DNA of 64,000 nucleotides from CAVRRZ01 sp963723745 (GTDB lineage Bacteria > Actinomycetota > Actinomycetes > Mycobacteriales > Geodermatophilaceae). Within the stretch, counting starts at the first letter, position 1, and the number at the start of each line of letters is the position of its first letter. Positions 7,018-15,574 of the stretch are shown piece by piece. Below the pieces are notes generated by a model that saw only the letters and a program-made list of their open reading frames with translations, ran no database searches and was not told where the DNA came from. The translations under genes were made by a program, and so were the position numbers. The stretch covers positions 186,001 through 250,000 of the forward strand of contig CAVRRZ010000005.1 in NCBI GenBank assembly GCA_963723745.1. Direction: 5' to 3'.

Positions 7018-8664
7018 TCAGTGACCCCGGAAGGCCTCCTCGAGCCACCACGCCGGTTGGCTGCGGGCCACCTTGGCGTCGACGAGCAGGGGTGCGCTCC
7101 GCGGGCCGGCGACCCAGGACGCCACGCCGGCGAGGTCCTCGACGCTCCGGACCGTGACAGCGTCGAATCCGTGACCGCGCGCTATCGCCGCGAAGTCCGT
7201 CTCCGGAAAGCGAACCGTGTCCAGGACGTGCCCGTCGGGGCCGAAGTGGTGCACCTCCGCTCCGTAGGCCGCGTCGTCGTAGACGACGACCACCATCGGC
7301 AGCCCCAGCCGGACGACCGTCTCCAGCTCGGCGGCGCCCATGAGCGTGCCCCCGTCGCCCAGTGCGGCGACCGGTACTCGGTCCGGCCGGGCCAGGGCGG
7401 CGCCGATGGCCGTCGACAGGCCGAGCCCGACCGACTGGAACGCCTGGGTGAAGCAGAAGCCGTGCTCGTCGGGCACGTCGAGGAACATGCTGGGGTAGCC
7501 CATGAAGTTCCCGGAGTCCACGGCGACCACCCGCTCGGCCGGCAGCACGTCGTCCAGCGCGATGGTCAGCGTCCGCGGGTCGATGAACCCGGGCTCTCCG
7601 GCCTCCTCGAACGGTTCGTCGCGCCACCGGCCGCGCCGGGCGAGCTCGGCCCGCACCTCCGGCGCCCGGTAGCCGGTGCGCGGCTCGCCGAGCTGCGCCG
7701 CCACCGCCTCGGCGACCCTCCGGACGTCACCGACCACCCCGAACGCGACGTCGCGCTGGGCACCGATGGCGTCGGCCGCCACGTCGACCTGGACGACGAC
7801 GGCGTCGTCGGCGACGAGCCGACCGTGCCGCATGGTCCACATGTTCAACGCGCAGCCCCACCCGACGATCAGGTCGGCGCCCCCGATCAGTTCCGCGGCC
7901 AGGGGCGTGGCGAATCCCCCGGACACGTCAAGATCCCAGGCACTCCCCCGGAACAGGCCCTTGGCCACCGCAGAGGTCGCCAGCAGCGCGCCGCAACGTT
8001 GCGCCAGCTCCTCCAGCGCCGCGCGCCCACCCCGGCCCCGCGACCCGCGCCCGGCCACGAACACCGGGCGGCGCGCGGCCCGCAGCGCCCCGGCCAGCCG
8101 CTCGACCGCCGCCGGGTCGAGCGCCACCGGCGACGGGGCTCCCCCGACCGGCCGCTCCGTGGACGGCGCCGGGCGGGTCTGCACGTCCAGCGGCAGGTTG
8201 AGGACGACGACCCGTCGCTCGTCTCGAGCGGTCGCGACGGCCGCTACGCTCCGGGCGACGGCGTCCTCGGCCGTCGTGACCCGCATCGGCACCGCCCCCA
8301 CCGCCTCGGCGAGGGCTACCTGGTCGACGAAGAAGTTCGACCGCGGCGACGTCGCCTCGGCCGTCACCACCACCAGCGGCGTGCGGCTCTTGGCCGCCTC
8401 GGTGATCCCGGTCAGGGCATTGGTGAGCCCGCAGCCCTGGTGCACGCTGAGCGCCGCCACTTCCCCGCTCGTGCGGGCGAAGGCGTCGGCCATGGTGGCG
8501 GCGCCGCCCTCGTGTCGCGCCGCGACGTACCGGGCTCCGGCGGCGACCATCGCGTTGGTCACCGCGAAGTTGCCGGAGCCGACCACACCGAAGACGGCGC
8601 CGACGCCGCAGGCGACGAGGGTGGCACCGACGGCATCGGCGACGGTGCCGTCGGCCGGGCTCAT
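7018..8664 (-). CDS. Thiamine pyrophosphate-dependent enzyme (acetolactate synthase/benzoylformate decarboxylase-like)
   Basis: This 548-residue protein has the three-domain build of the family. The N-terminal Pyr domain carries the conserved glutamate (ARYVAARHEGGAATMADAFAR) that activates the cofactor. The middle domain (about 185-320) is followed by a C-terminal PP domain with the diphosphate/Mg motif ALGDGG...VVVVYDDAAYG. The usual Asn pair of GDG-x(n)-NN is replaced by DD, which may alter metal binding. It starts at ATG 8664, overlapping the stop of the upstream cyclase-family gene by ATGA. The reaction is probably decarboxylation or carboligation of a 2-oxo acid. There is no neighbouring small regulatory subunit, so it is unlikely to be the housekeeping IlvB. 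Confidence 0.82.
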   Translation of the reverse strand: MSPADGTVADAVGATLVACGVGAVFGVVGSGNFAVTNAMVAAGARYVAARHEGGAATMADAFARTSGEVAALSVHQGCGLTNALTGITEAAKSRTPLVVVTAEATSPRSNFFVDQVALAEAVGAVPMRVTTAEDAVARSVAAVATARDERRVVVLNLPLDVQTRPAPSTERPVGGAPSPVALDPAAVERLAGALRAARRPVFVAGRGSRGRGGRAALEELAQRCGALLATSAVAKGLFRGSAWDLDVSGGFATPLAAELIGGADLIVGWGCALNMWTMRHGRLVADDAVVVQVDVAADAIGAQRDVAFGVVGDVRRVAEAVAAQLGEPRTGYRAPEVRAELARRGRWRDEPFEEAGEPGFIDPRTLTIALDDVLPAERVVAVDSGNFMGYPSMFLDVPDEHGFCFTQAFQSVGLGLSTAIGAALARPDRVPVAALGDGGTLMGAAELETVVRLGLPMVVVVYDDAAYGAEVHHFGPDGHVLDTVRFPETDFAAIARGHGFDAVTVRSVEDLAGVASWVAGPRSAPLLVDAKVARSQPAWWLEEAFRGH

Positions 8665-9437
8665 CCGCGGTCGACGAGCGCCAGCACGCGCGACGGGGAC
8701 CCGGAACCGGACACGATCGGCAGCGGGGCAGCGATGATCACCGCTCCGGTGGGCGGGAGCGCGGCGAGGTTCTGCAGCTGGGTGAGCCCGTACTTGCCGC
8801 TCCCCATGAGCGCCGCGTGACACGGGAAGGGCGGGTCGAACGAGTGCGCCGCCCCGGCGTCGGTGCCCACCGTCTCCACACCCAGGCCGATCACCGGCGA
8901 CTCCTCGGCCAGCCACCGTGCGCAGGCCGGCGACAGACCCGGGGTGTGCGGCCCGGTGTCATCGGCGTTCAGGAAGTCCTGCTGGGAGGCCGAGCGGGCG
9001 TCCCAGCCGGTGCGGTAGAGCAGCCACCCGTTCTCCGGCAGCGGGCCGTGCTCGGCCTCCCACTGCCGCACGTGCTCGACCTCCAGCAGGAAGTCGGGGT
9101 CGTCGGCTGCCTGCGCCGAGAAGTCCAGGACGGCGGCCGGAGCGACCAGCCGGCGCGCAGGCACCGACGCCACGTCGTCCCCCTCCCGGCCGGTGACCCA
9201 GTGGTTGGGCGCGTCGAAGTGCGTGCCCGTGTGCTCACCTGTCCGGAAGTTGTTCCAGTACCAGGCCGGGCCGCGGTCGTCGTACCGACTCAACTCCTCG
9301 AGCTCGAAACGGGCGCTCTGGGCGAACTGCGGCGGCAGCTGGATGACCGGTGTGTCGGCGGAGAGCGGTGCGGTGAGGTCGATGACCTCGATCCGGCCGG
9401 TGGTCACAGCCTCGGCGAACGTGCTGAGAATCGACAT
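8661..9437 (-). CDS. Cyclase-family (kynurenine formamidase-like) metal hydrolase
   Basis: This 258-residue protein has the signature HTGTHFDAPNHW at residues 69-80, which provides the His/Asp metal ligands of the cyclase family (kynurenine formamidase, isatin hydrolase and relatives). The later GLGVETVGTDAGAA and HAALMGSGKYGLTQL segments are typical of the same family. It would hydrolyse a cyclic amide, lactone or formamide. The start ATG 9437 is chosen over an upstream Met because it follows a GAGGGA site and begins the conserved domain directly. Its end overlaps the TPP enzyme start, so the pair likely acts on one catabolic route: hydrolysis of a ring compound, then processing of a 2-oxo acid. 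The substrate is not deducible. Confidence 0.82.
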   Translation of the reverse strand: MSILSTFAEAVTTGRIEVIDLTAPLSADTPVIQLPPQFAQSARFELEELSRYDDRGPAWYWNNFRTGEHTGTHFDAPNHWVTGREGDDVASVPARRLVAPAAVLDFSAQAADDPDFLLEVEHVRQWEAEHGPLPENGWLLYRTGWDARSASQQDFLNADDTGPHTPGLSPACARWLAEESPVIGLGVETVGTDAGAAHSFDPPFPCHAALMGSGKYGLTQLQNLAALPPTGAVIIAAPLPIVSGSGSPSRVLALVDRG

Positions 9438-9619
9438 CGTCGTCCCTCGGGCAGGGGGGCGGAAACCGCCATAGCCAACCAGACGACCCACCGCCTGCAC
9501 GAGACGGTCCCGAGACCGTCGATCCGGCCACAGGGCCCCCGCGGGCCGGTCCCCCGCTCACGACCGCAGCTGCGCTCCGCCGCAACCATTCGTGCCCGGC
9601 CCCGCGAACCTGCCTGGGG

Positions 9620-10435
9620 CTAGATCCGGAAGAACAGGTTCAGGTACCGGTCGGCCACGGTGCGGTCGCCGCGAATGGTGCCGGCGTTGCTCCGCCCGAA
9701 CGCCGTGAGCACGAAGCTGCCGGGGTCGAACTCGAGGACGGCGGACAGGTCGTCGACGCTCCCCGGCTGGTAGTCCATGCCACCGGGGCCGACCGAGACG
9801 CGGGTGTCGCCCGCGTTCGGCCCGCTGGTGATCCGAATCCCGAGCTCGCACGGCTCCGCGTTCCCGGCAGCGACGGTGTACTTCCACAACACGAACATGA
9901 ACGGGGTCAGCAGGTCGGCCGCCTCGCCGTCGAGCCCGTGCGCGCGGCCGGTGCCCTGGCGGACGTCCCAGGAGTGGACCCCGTAGTCCATGAGCTGGAA
10001 CGCCGGGTAGAAGAACGCCGGAAGCGGGCCCATGTAGAAGTGGGAGACCAGCAGGTTCGTCCAGTCGTCCTCGGACAGGGCCTCGAAGATCTCCATCATC
10101 TTGTCGCGATCGGCGCGCAGCCGTTCCACCAGCGCCGCCCGGGGTTCGCTGCGGAGTGCTCGAGCCTGGGCGTCGACCCGGGCCGCCATGCCGGGGAGCC
10201 CGTAGGCGGGGTCCATCTCGCCGCCGCTGCGGGCCGCGTCGAAGGCCACGAAGTAGGCCTCGGTGGTGTCGACGATGTGCGCCACGAGGTCGCGGACCTG
10301 CCAGTGTCCGGCACCGGTCGGCGCCTCCCAGACCGCATCGTCGTCGACCAGCTCGAAGAACTGGTCGCCCTCGGCGCGCACCACCCGGAGAATCGTGTCC
10401 TTGGCCTCGTAGGACATGGCGTTCCAGCTGCTCAT
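9620..10435 (-). CDS. DinB/mycothiol-dependent maleylpyruvate isomerase-type protein
   Basis: This 271-residue protein has an N-terminal four-helix DinB-like domain. Its motifs WQVRDLVAHIVDTTEAYF and MDYGVHSWDVRQG supply the histidines and acidic residues that bind metal in actinobacterial mycothiol-dependent enzymes. A C-terminal SCP2/MDMPI-C-like domain follows (about 190-271: TSGPNAGDTRVSVGPG to DRTVADRYLNLFFRI). The family transfers or isomerises thiol conjugates using mycothiol; the specific substrate is unknown. The start is ATG 10435 with AAGGAG five bases upstream. It is the first gene of a minus-strand set, divergent from the ABC exporter. Confidence 0.8.
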   Translation of the reverse strand: MSSWNAMSYEAKDTILRVVRAEGDQFFELVDDDAVWEAPTGAGHWQVRDLVAHIVDTTEAYFVAFDAARSGGEMDPAYGLPGMAARVDAQARALRSEPRAALVERLRADRDKMMEIFEALSEDDWTNLLVSHFYMGPLPAFFYPAFQLMDYGVHSWDVRQGTGRAHGLDGEAADLLTPFMFVLWKYTVAAGNAEPCELGIRITSGPNAGDTRVSVGPGGMDYQPGSVDDLSAVLEFDPGSFVLTAFGRSNAGTIRGDRTVADRYLNLFFRI

Positions 10436-10797
10436 CTCGGCTCCTTGCCTCGGTGATGAGAACTCGGCAGCGGCTGCCGGGAGGCCTGCGACTCCCGGCG
10501 AAAGTCGATGACCGTTCAACTTTGCCCCCCTGTGGGGCGCTGCACCAGAGCCTCCGACGCGATCGTCCGGCGCCGGGCTCGGGGAACGGCACGAGGCGAG
10601 GCACGGGCCCTCCGTCGCACGTCGCCAGGGACCAGCGACGCGTCGGCGATGACATACGTCACTGGTGGGTCCGGTCGCCCAGGACCAACGCTGTCCGGGT
10701 CCGCCGATGGCTCCTCGCCACAACGGCCCGAGGGTCAGGTGGGGCCCCCGAGGGCAGCGCCCCCGGACGAACCGCGGCATCGCCGGAAGGGGTTCCG
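10436..10797. other. Intergenic region between divergent genes, with a small palindrome
   Basis: These 362 bp separate the DinB-type gene (minus) from the ABC exporter (plus). I see no convincing gene. The one notable element is the palindrome TGACATACGTCA at 10650-10661 (arms TGAC/GTCA, four-base spacer), roughly 150 bp before the exporter start. It could be an operator for a dimeric repressor. I cannot assign -35/-10 elements with confidence. Confidence 0.35.
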
Positions 10798-11563
10798 ATG
10801 GCTGCCACCGTTGTACCGACGCGGCCCAGCTCCGAGACGCGCACCGCCGCTCGGACCGTGGACGCGAGCAAGGTCTACGGCAAGGGATCGACCGAGGTGC
10901 GGGCGCTGGACGGGGTCACCGTCGAATTCCCCACCGGGGCGTTCGGCGCCATCATGGGCCCGTCGGGCTCGGGCAAGTCGACCCTGCTGCACTGCATCGC
11001 CGGCCTCGACTCGCTCACCTCCGGCTCGGCCTTCGTCGGCGACCAGGACCTGTCCACCCTCGACGACCACGACCTCACCGTGCTGCGGCGCGACCGGATC
11101 GGCTTCGTCTTCCAGTCCTTCAACCTGATCCCGACCCTGAGCGCCGGAGCCAACATCGGCCTGCCGATGCGCCTGGCCGGGCGCACGGGTGACCAGGCAT
11201 GGATCGACCAGGATCACCTCGACCCTCGGCATCACCGACCGGCTCGACCACCGTCCGGCCGAGATGTCGGGCGGGGAGCAGCAGCGCGTCGCCGTCGCCC
11301 GCGCGCTGGCCAGCCGGCCGGAGATCATCTTCGCCGACGAACCGACCGGGAATCTGGACTCGAAGGCCGGCACCGAGGTCCTGCGCTTCCTGCGCCAGGC
11401 CGTCGACCAGCTCGCCCAGACCATCGTCATGGTGACCCACGACCCGATGGCGGCGAGCATGGCCGACCGGATCCTGTTCCTCGCCGACGGCCGAGTCGTC
11501 GACGAGATGCACGAGCCCACGCCGGACCGGGTGCTCGAGCGGATGAAGCGCTTCGGGGAGTGA
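10798..11563 (+). pseudogene. ABC exporter ATP-binding subunit, interrupted by a +1 frameshift
   Basis: The gene encodes a MacB/LolD-type ATPase of about 255 residues. The first frame (from ATG 10798, GGAAGGGG leader) carries Walker A GPSGSGKST and the Q-loop FVFQSFNLIP. The second frame carries the signature MSGGEQQRVAVARAL, Walker B IIFADEPTGNLDS and the H-loop VTHDP. The reading frame changes at 11211-11212. Removing one G from CAGGATCACC restores continuous homology (...WIDQ-ITSTLGITDRL...). It is seven bases upstream of the permease gene and would form the exporter with it. With this single extra G the product would end before the signature motif. A sequencing or assembly error is possible because all motifs are otherwise perfect. 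Confidence 0.85.
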
Positions 11564-11569
11564 CCGACG

Positions 11570-14137
11570 ATGCTGTGGATCACTCTCCGAGGGCTCGTGG
11601 CCCACCGGTTCCGCCTGTTCGCGACCGCCCTCGCGATCACGCTCGGCGTCGCGTTCACCGCCGGGACGCTCATGCTCACCGACACCGTCGCCCGCACGTT
11701 CGACGACGTCATGGGCGAGGTCTACGCGGGCATCGACGCCGTCGTCCGCGGCGAGGAGCAGTTCGAGGGTCCGATGAGTTCCGGGGCGCAGCGCGCCCGG
11801 GTGGACGACGCGCTCGTCGACGACGTGCGCGGCGTCGACGGGGTCCTCGCGGCAGAGGGGTCCGTGCTCGGCTACGCACGCATGACCGGCGAGGACGGCG
11901 TCGCGCTCGGAGATCCGGCGAGCGGCGGACCCACGATGGGACTCACCTGGTCCGACGACGACCGGCTCAACCCGCTGGTCATCACGACGGGCCGGGCGCC
12001 CGAGTCCGCCGACGAGGTCGTCGTGGACGGCCCGAGCCAGGAGAAGTCGGGGATCGCCCTTGGGGAGTCGATGACCGTCCTCGTCCAGGCGGGTCCGGTG
12101 GAGAAGACGGTCGTCGGGACCATGGCCTTCGGTGACGCGGAGACGATCGGCGGGGCGACGATGGTGGCCTTCCACCACAGCGTCGCCCAGGAGTTGCTCG
12201 CCGAGCCGGGCACGTGGGACGAGATCTCCGTCGTGGCCGAGGAGGGCGTGTCCCAGGAGACCCTCACCGCGCGGCTGGCCGAGGTCCTCCCGGCCGGCGT
12301 GGAGGCGGTCACCGGAACCACCATCGTCGAGGAGAACCAGGAGTTCACCCGAGAGGCGATGTCGTTCTTCACCTACTTCATGAACTTCTTCGCGATCGTG
12401 GCGCTGCTGGTCGGGGCGTTCATGATCTTCAACACCTTCTCGATCACGGTCGCGCAGCGGACCCGGCAGAACGGGCTGCTGCGCGCGCTCGGCGCGACCC
12501 GCCGGCAGGTGCTCGCGTCGGTCTTGATCGAGGCCCTCGCCATCGGGGTACTCGCCTCGGCGCTGGGCCTGCTCGCCGGCGTCGGCATCGCCACCGGGCT
12601 CAAGGCACTGCTCGACGCGCTGGGCTTCGGCATCCCGGCAGGCGGGCTGGTGCTGGCGCCGCGGACCGTCGTCGTCGCCGTGGCGGCCGGGATCCTGGTG
12701 ACGCTGGTCGCCGCGATCGCACCGGCGCGCAAGGCCGGCAAGGTGCCGCCGATCGCCGCGATGTCGTCCGAGGTCGTCGGCAGCAGCGGCTACGGCTCGC
12801 CGGCGCGCATGGTCGTCGGCGGCACCTCGCTGGCCGTCGGGCTGGCCGCGACGCTGACCGGCCTGTTCGGCGACCTGCCCAACGGCGGCCTTCTCCTCGG
12901 GCTCGGCTGCACCGCCGTCTTCCTCGGCGTCTACGCCCTCGGCCGCACGATCTCGCTCCCGCTCAGCCGGGTGATCAGCGCGCCGCTGCCGCGGCTGCGC
13001 GGCCTCCGCGGGGAGCTGGCGCGGGAGAACGCGATGCGCAACCCGAAGCGCACGGCGGCCGCTGGTACGGCGCTGATGCTCGGCGTCGGGATCGTGGTGA
13101 TCGTCAACGTCTTCATGGCCTCGACCAGGGCGACCGTGGACGCGACCATCGACCGGGCGTTCACCGCCGACCTCGTCGTCGACTCCGGCGCGAGCTTCAA
13201 CGGTGGCATCGACCCGTCGCTCGCGGCGCGGCTCGGCGAGCTGCCCGAGGTGGCTGCGGTGACCGGTCTGCGGGTCGCGCCGGCCGAGATCGACGGGAGC
13301 TCGGTGCTGCTCGGCGCGGTCGACCCCGCCACGGTGTTCGGCCTGCTCGACCTGCAGCCGCAGGAGGGCACCGCCGAGGCGCTCTTGGCGCCCGATGCCA
13401 TCGCCGTCCACGACGAGACGGCTCGGGAGCAGGGGCTCGGCCTCGGCTCGACGGTGCCGGTGGTGTTCAAGGACACCGGTCCGCAGGAACTCACCGTCGC
13501 GATGATCTACGGCGAGGAGCTCGAGGCGAACGGGCCCGTGGGCACGTACTTCGTCGGCACCCCGACCTACGCCGCCAATGTCGCCAACGACGTCGACTGG
13601 AAGGTCCTCGTCCAGAGCTCCCCGGATGCCACCCTGGCGCAGGCGCGCGCCGCCGTGGACGAGGTGGTCACCGGCTACCCGGGTGCCGAGACGATGGACA
13701 AGGCGGCGTTCGCCGAGTCCGTCTACGCGCCGCTGGAGCCGTTGATGGCCCTGGTGTACGCCCTGCTCGGCCTCGCGATCGTCATCGCGCTGCTGGGCAT
13801 CGGAAACACGCTGGCGCTCTCGACCGTGGAACGCATCCGAGAGATCGGGCTGCTACGGGCGGTCGGCATGACCCGCCATCAGCTGCGCGGCACGATCCGC
13901 TGGGAGTCGGTGATCATCGCGATCCAGGGGACGCTGGTCGGGCTGCTGCTCGGGCTCTTCCTCGGCTGGGCGCTGGTGACCGCGCTGGAGGACGAGGGGC
14001 TGAGCCTCTTCTCCGTCCCCTGGCCGACGCTTGCGCTCGTGGTCGTGCTGGCCGGGCTGGCCGGCATGCTCGCCGCGGTGCTGCCGGGTCGCCGTGCTGC
14101 ACAACTGGACATCCTGCGCGCGGTGCACGCGGAGTGA
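11570..14137 (+). CDS. ABC exporter permease, FtsX/MacB family (855 residues)
   Basis: This large permease has duplicated FtsX domains. It shows an N-terminal membrane segment (residues about 15-40), a large extracytoplasmic domain (about 45-255), three segments around 260-400, two more around 410-480, a second extracytoplasmic domain (about 500-700) and three final segments (about 715-850). Motifs such as FSITVAQRTRQNGLLRALGATRRQV and LSTVERIREIGLLRAVGMTRHQL mark the two coupling helices that contact the ATPase. Such transporters export peptides or lipids or drive envelope processes; the substrate is unknown. It starts at ATG 11570, seven bases after the ATPase stop, so the two form one operon. 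Confidence 0.9.
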   Translation: MLWITLRGLVAHRFRLFATALAITLGVAFTAGTLMLTDTVARTFDDVMGEVYAGIDAVVRGEEQFEGPMSSGAQRARVDDALVDDVRGVDGVLAAEGSVLGYARMTGEDGVALGDPASGGPTMGLTWSDDDRLNPLVITTGRAPESADEVVVDGPSQEKSGIALGESMTVLVQAGPVEKTVVGTMAFGDAETIGGATMVAFHHSVAQELLAEPGTWDEISVVAEEGVSQETLTARLAEVLPAGVEAVTGTTIVEENQEFTREAMSFFTYFMNFFAIVALLVGAFMIFNTFSITVAQRTRQNGLLRALGATRRQVLASVLIEALAIGVLASALGLLAGVGIATGLKALLDALGFGIPAGGLVLAPRTVVVAVAAGILVTLVAAIAPARKAGKVPPIAAMSSEVVGSSGYGSPARMVVGGTSLAVGLAATLTGLFGDLPNGGLLLGLGCTAVFLGVYALGRTISLPLSRVISAPLPRLRGLRGELARENAMRNPKRTAAAGTALMLGVGIVVIVNVFMASTRATVDATIDRAFTADLVVDSGASFNGGIDPSLAARLGELPEVAAVTGLRVAPAEIDGSSVLLGAVDPATVFGLLDLQPQEGTAEALLAPDAIAVHDETAREQGLGLGSTVPVVFKDTGPQELTVAMIYGEELEANGPVGTYFVGTPTYAANVANDVDWKVLVQSSPDATLAQARAAVDEVVTGYPGAETMDKAAFAESVYAPLEPLMALVYALLGLAIVIALLGIGNTLALSTVERIREIGLLRAVGMTRHQLRGTIRWESVIIAIQGTLVGLLLGLFLGWALVTALEDEGLSLFSVPWPTLALVVVLAGLAGMLAAVLPGRRAAQLDILRAVHAE

Positions 14138-14146
14138 GGCCGGGCA

Positions 14147-14163
14147 GGCCGAGCACCTCGGCC
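14147..14163. terminator. Hairpin between convergent permease and PPK2 genes
   Basis: GGCCGAG (14147-14153), loop CAC and CTCGGCC (14157-14163) form a tight seven-pair stem in the 47-bp gap between two convergent genes. It fits a bidirectional, T-less terminator as often seen in high-GC actinobacteria. Confidence 0.6.
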
Positions 14164-14184
14164 GGCCGCATGACGCGCGTCCGG

Positions 14185-15021
14185 TCAGGGGACGACGTCG
14201 GGGACGATCTTCTGCATCGCGATCGGCGGCCGGACGTAATCGTCCTTGACCTTGGGCCGTGGGCGCAGCTTCGGGGGCACCGGGGTGAGGTCCTCGTACG
14301 GCACCTGGCCGAGCAGGTGATGGATGACGTTGAGCCGGGCGCGCTTCTTGACCTCCGCGTCCACCACCCACCACGGCGCCTCGGGGATGTCCGTGCTCGC
14401 GAACATCGCATCCTTGGCACGGGAGAACTCGACCCATCGGGTGCGTGCCTCGAGGTCCATCGGGCTCAGCTTCCAGCGCCGGGTCGGGTCCTTCAGCCGC
14501 GACTGGAAGCGCCGCTCCTGCTCGGCGTCGCTGACGGAGAACCAGTACTTGATCAGCGAGATCCCGCTCCGGACGAGCATCCGCTCGAACTCCGGGCAGG
14601 AGCGGAGGAATTCCACGTACTCCTCGTCGGTGCAGAACCCCATGACCCGTTCGACCCCGGCGCGGTTGTACCAGGACCGGTCGAAGAGGACCATCTCCCC
14701 CCTGGCCGGCAGATGGGCGACGTACCGCTGGAAGTACCACTGGCCCTTCTCCACGTCGCTGGGTGCCGGCAGGGCGACGATCCGGGCGAACCGCGGGTTG
14801 AGCATCTCGGTGATGCGCTGGATCGCGCCCCCCTTGCCCGCGGCGTCCCGGCCCTCGAAGATGACGACCACGCGCAGGCCACGAGCGCGGATGTATTCCT
14901 GCTGCTTGACCAGTTCCACCTGCAGCCGGGCGAGCTCCCTCTCGTAGTAGGCGAGGTCGACCCTGCGGGTCGCAGTCGGCACCTGTTCGACGGACGACTT
15001 GGATTCTCGAGCTCCGGCCAT
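14185..15021 (-). CDS. ppk2: Polyphosphate kinase 2
   Basis: This 278-residue PPK2-family enzyme transfers phosphate between polyphosphate and nucleotides. Walker A is FEGRDAAGKGG (about residues 55-65) and the lid/Walker B region is LFDRSWYNRAGVERVMGF (from about residue 112). The conserved tail segments SRLKDPTRRWKLSPMDLEA and DVVP fit the single-domain class I type, which typically phosphorylates nucleoside diphosphates. The start ATG 15021 is set by homology; an upstream ribosome binding site is weak and distant. It is convergent with the ABC permease and preceded by a small unknown gene on the same strand. It probably helps regenerate nucleoside triphosphates from polyphosphate in the cytosol. 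Confidence 0.93.
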   Translation of the reverse strand: MAGARESKSSVEQVPTATRRVDLAYYERELARLQVELVKQQEYIRARGLRVVVIFEGRDAAGKGGAIQRITEMLNPRFARIVALPAPSDVEKGQWYFQRYVAHLPARGEMVLFDRSWYNRAGVERVMGFCTDEEYVEFLRSCPEFERMLVRSGISLIKYWFSVSDAEQERRFQSRLKDPTRRWKLSPMDLEARTRWVEFSRAKDAMFASTDIPEAPWWVVDAEVKKRARLNVIHHLLGQVPYEDLTPVPPKLRPRPKVKDDYVRPPIAMQKIVPDVVP

Positions 15022-15100
15022 GATGCCGAGGGTCGACCTGCTCCCTGCATGGCGACAACCATGTCCGGCGCGGTCAATGGCGACCACCGGCACCGGAGCG

Positions 15101-15439
15101 TCAGCCGGTGAGGCGCCGCACCGCCGTGATCGGCTGCCGCGCGCACCAGCGGGCGACCCGCAGGCCCAGGCGCCAGAGGTCGGCCCACTCGGCGGGCCGG
15201 GCGGGGCGAGGCGACGGAGGGTCGGGCTGGACGGTCCGGGGCTGTCCCGACACCAGCAGGTCGGCCGGGGACGGCCGTCCTCCGCGCCGGAGCGAGGCGA
15301 ACGACGGGATCGGCGGGGCGAGCGCCGACGTCTCGTCGTCCGAGGTCCGGTGTCCCACGCCACCCGACGCTAGTCGCTGGAACCAGGCGAGACGCATCCG
15401 CCTGTCGAACTGTCGAACCGTCGGCGAACGGACGGGCAT
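15101..15439 (-). CDS. Small arginine-rich protein of unknown function
   Basis: The open frame of 112 codons runs between PPK2 and the divergent actin-like/RDD gene. The N-terminus may be at 15439 or at an internal Met at 15397 (MRLAWFQRLASGGVG). The sequence is rich in Pro, Arg and Ala and ends in a short amphipathic stretch, LGLRVARWCARQPITAVRRL. I recognise no domain. It occupies the only space between two solid genes and has no stronger competitor, but compositional bias could also create such a frame. Confidence 0.4.
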   Translation of the reverse strand: MPVRSPTVRQFDRRMRLAWFQRLASGGVGHRTSDDETSALAPPIPSFASLRRGGRPSPADLLVSGQPRTVQPDPPSPRPARPAEWADLWRLGLRVARWCARQPITAVRRLTG

Positions 15440-15574
15440 CGGCGGCCTCTGTCACCCGGTCCGCCGCGGCCGCGCTCTCCCCTTCACCGGCTCCTCGAGA
15501 GCATGGCGCTCGAGAGCATGGACCAGGGCGCGCCGCGGCCCCAGACTGATGCCCCGCAGATCAGGAGTCCGCGC

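Noticed and set aside
10156..10790. Long plus-strand open frame opposite the DinB-type gene leading into the ABC ATPase
   Set aside because: It is Arg/Pro-rich antisense to a well-supported gene; the ATPase has its own start and ribosome binding site at 10798.
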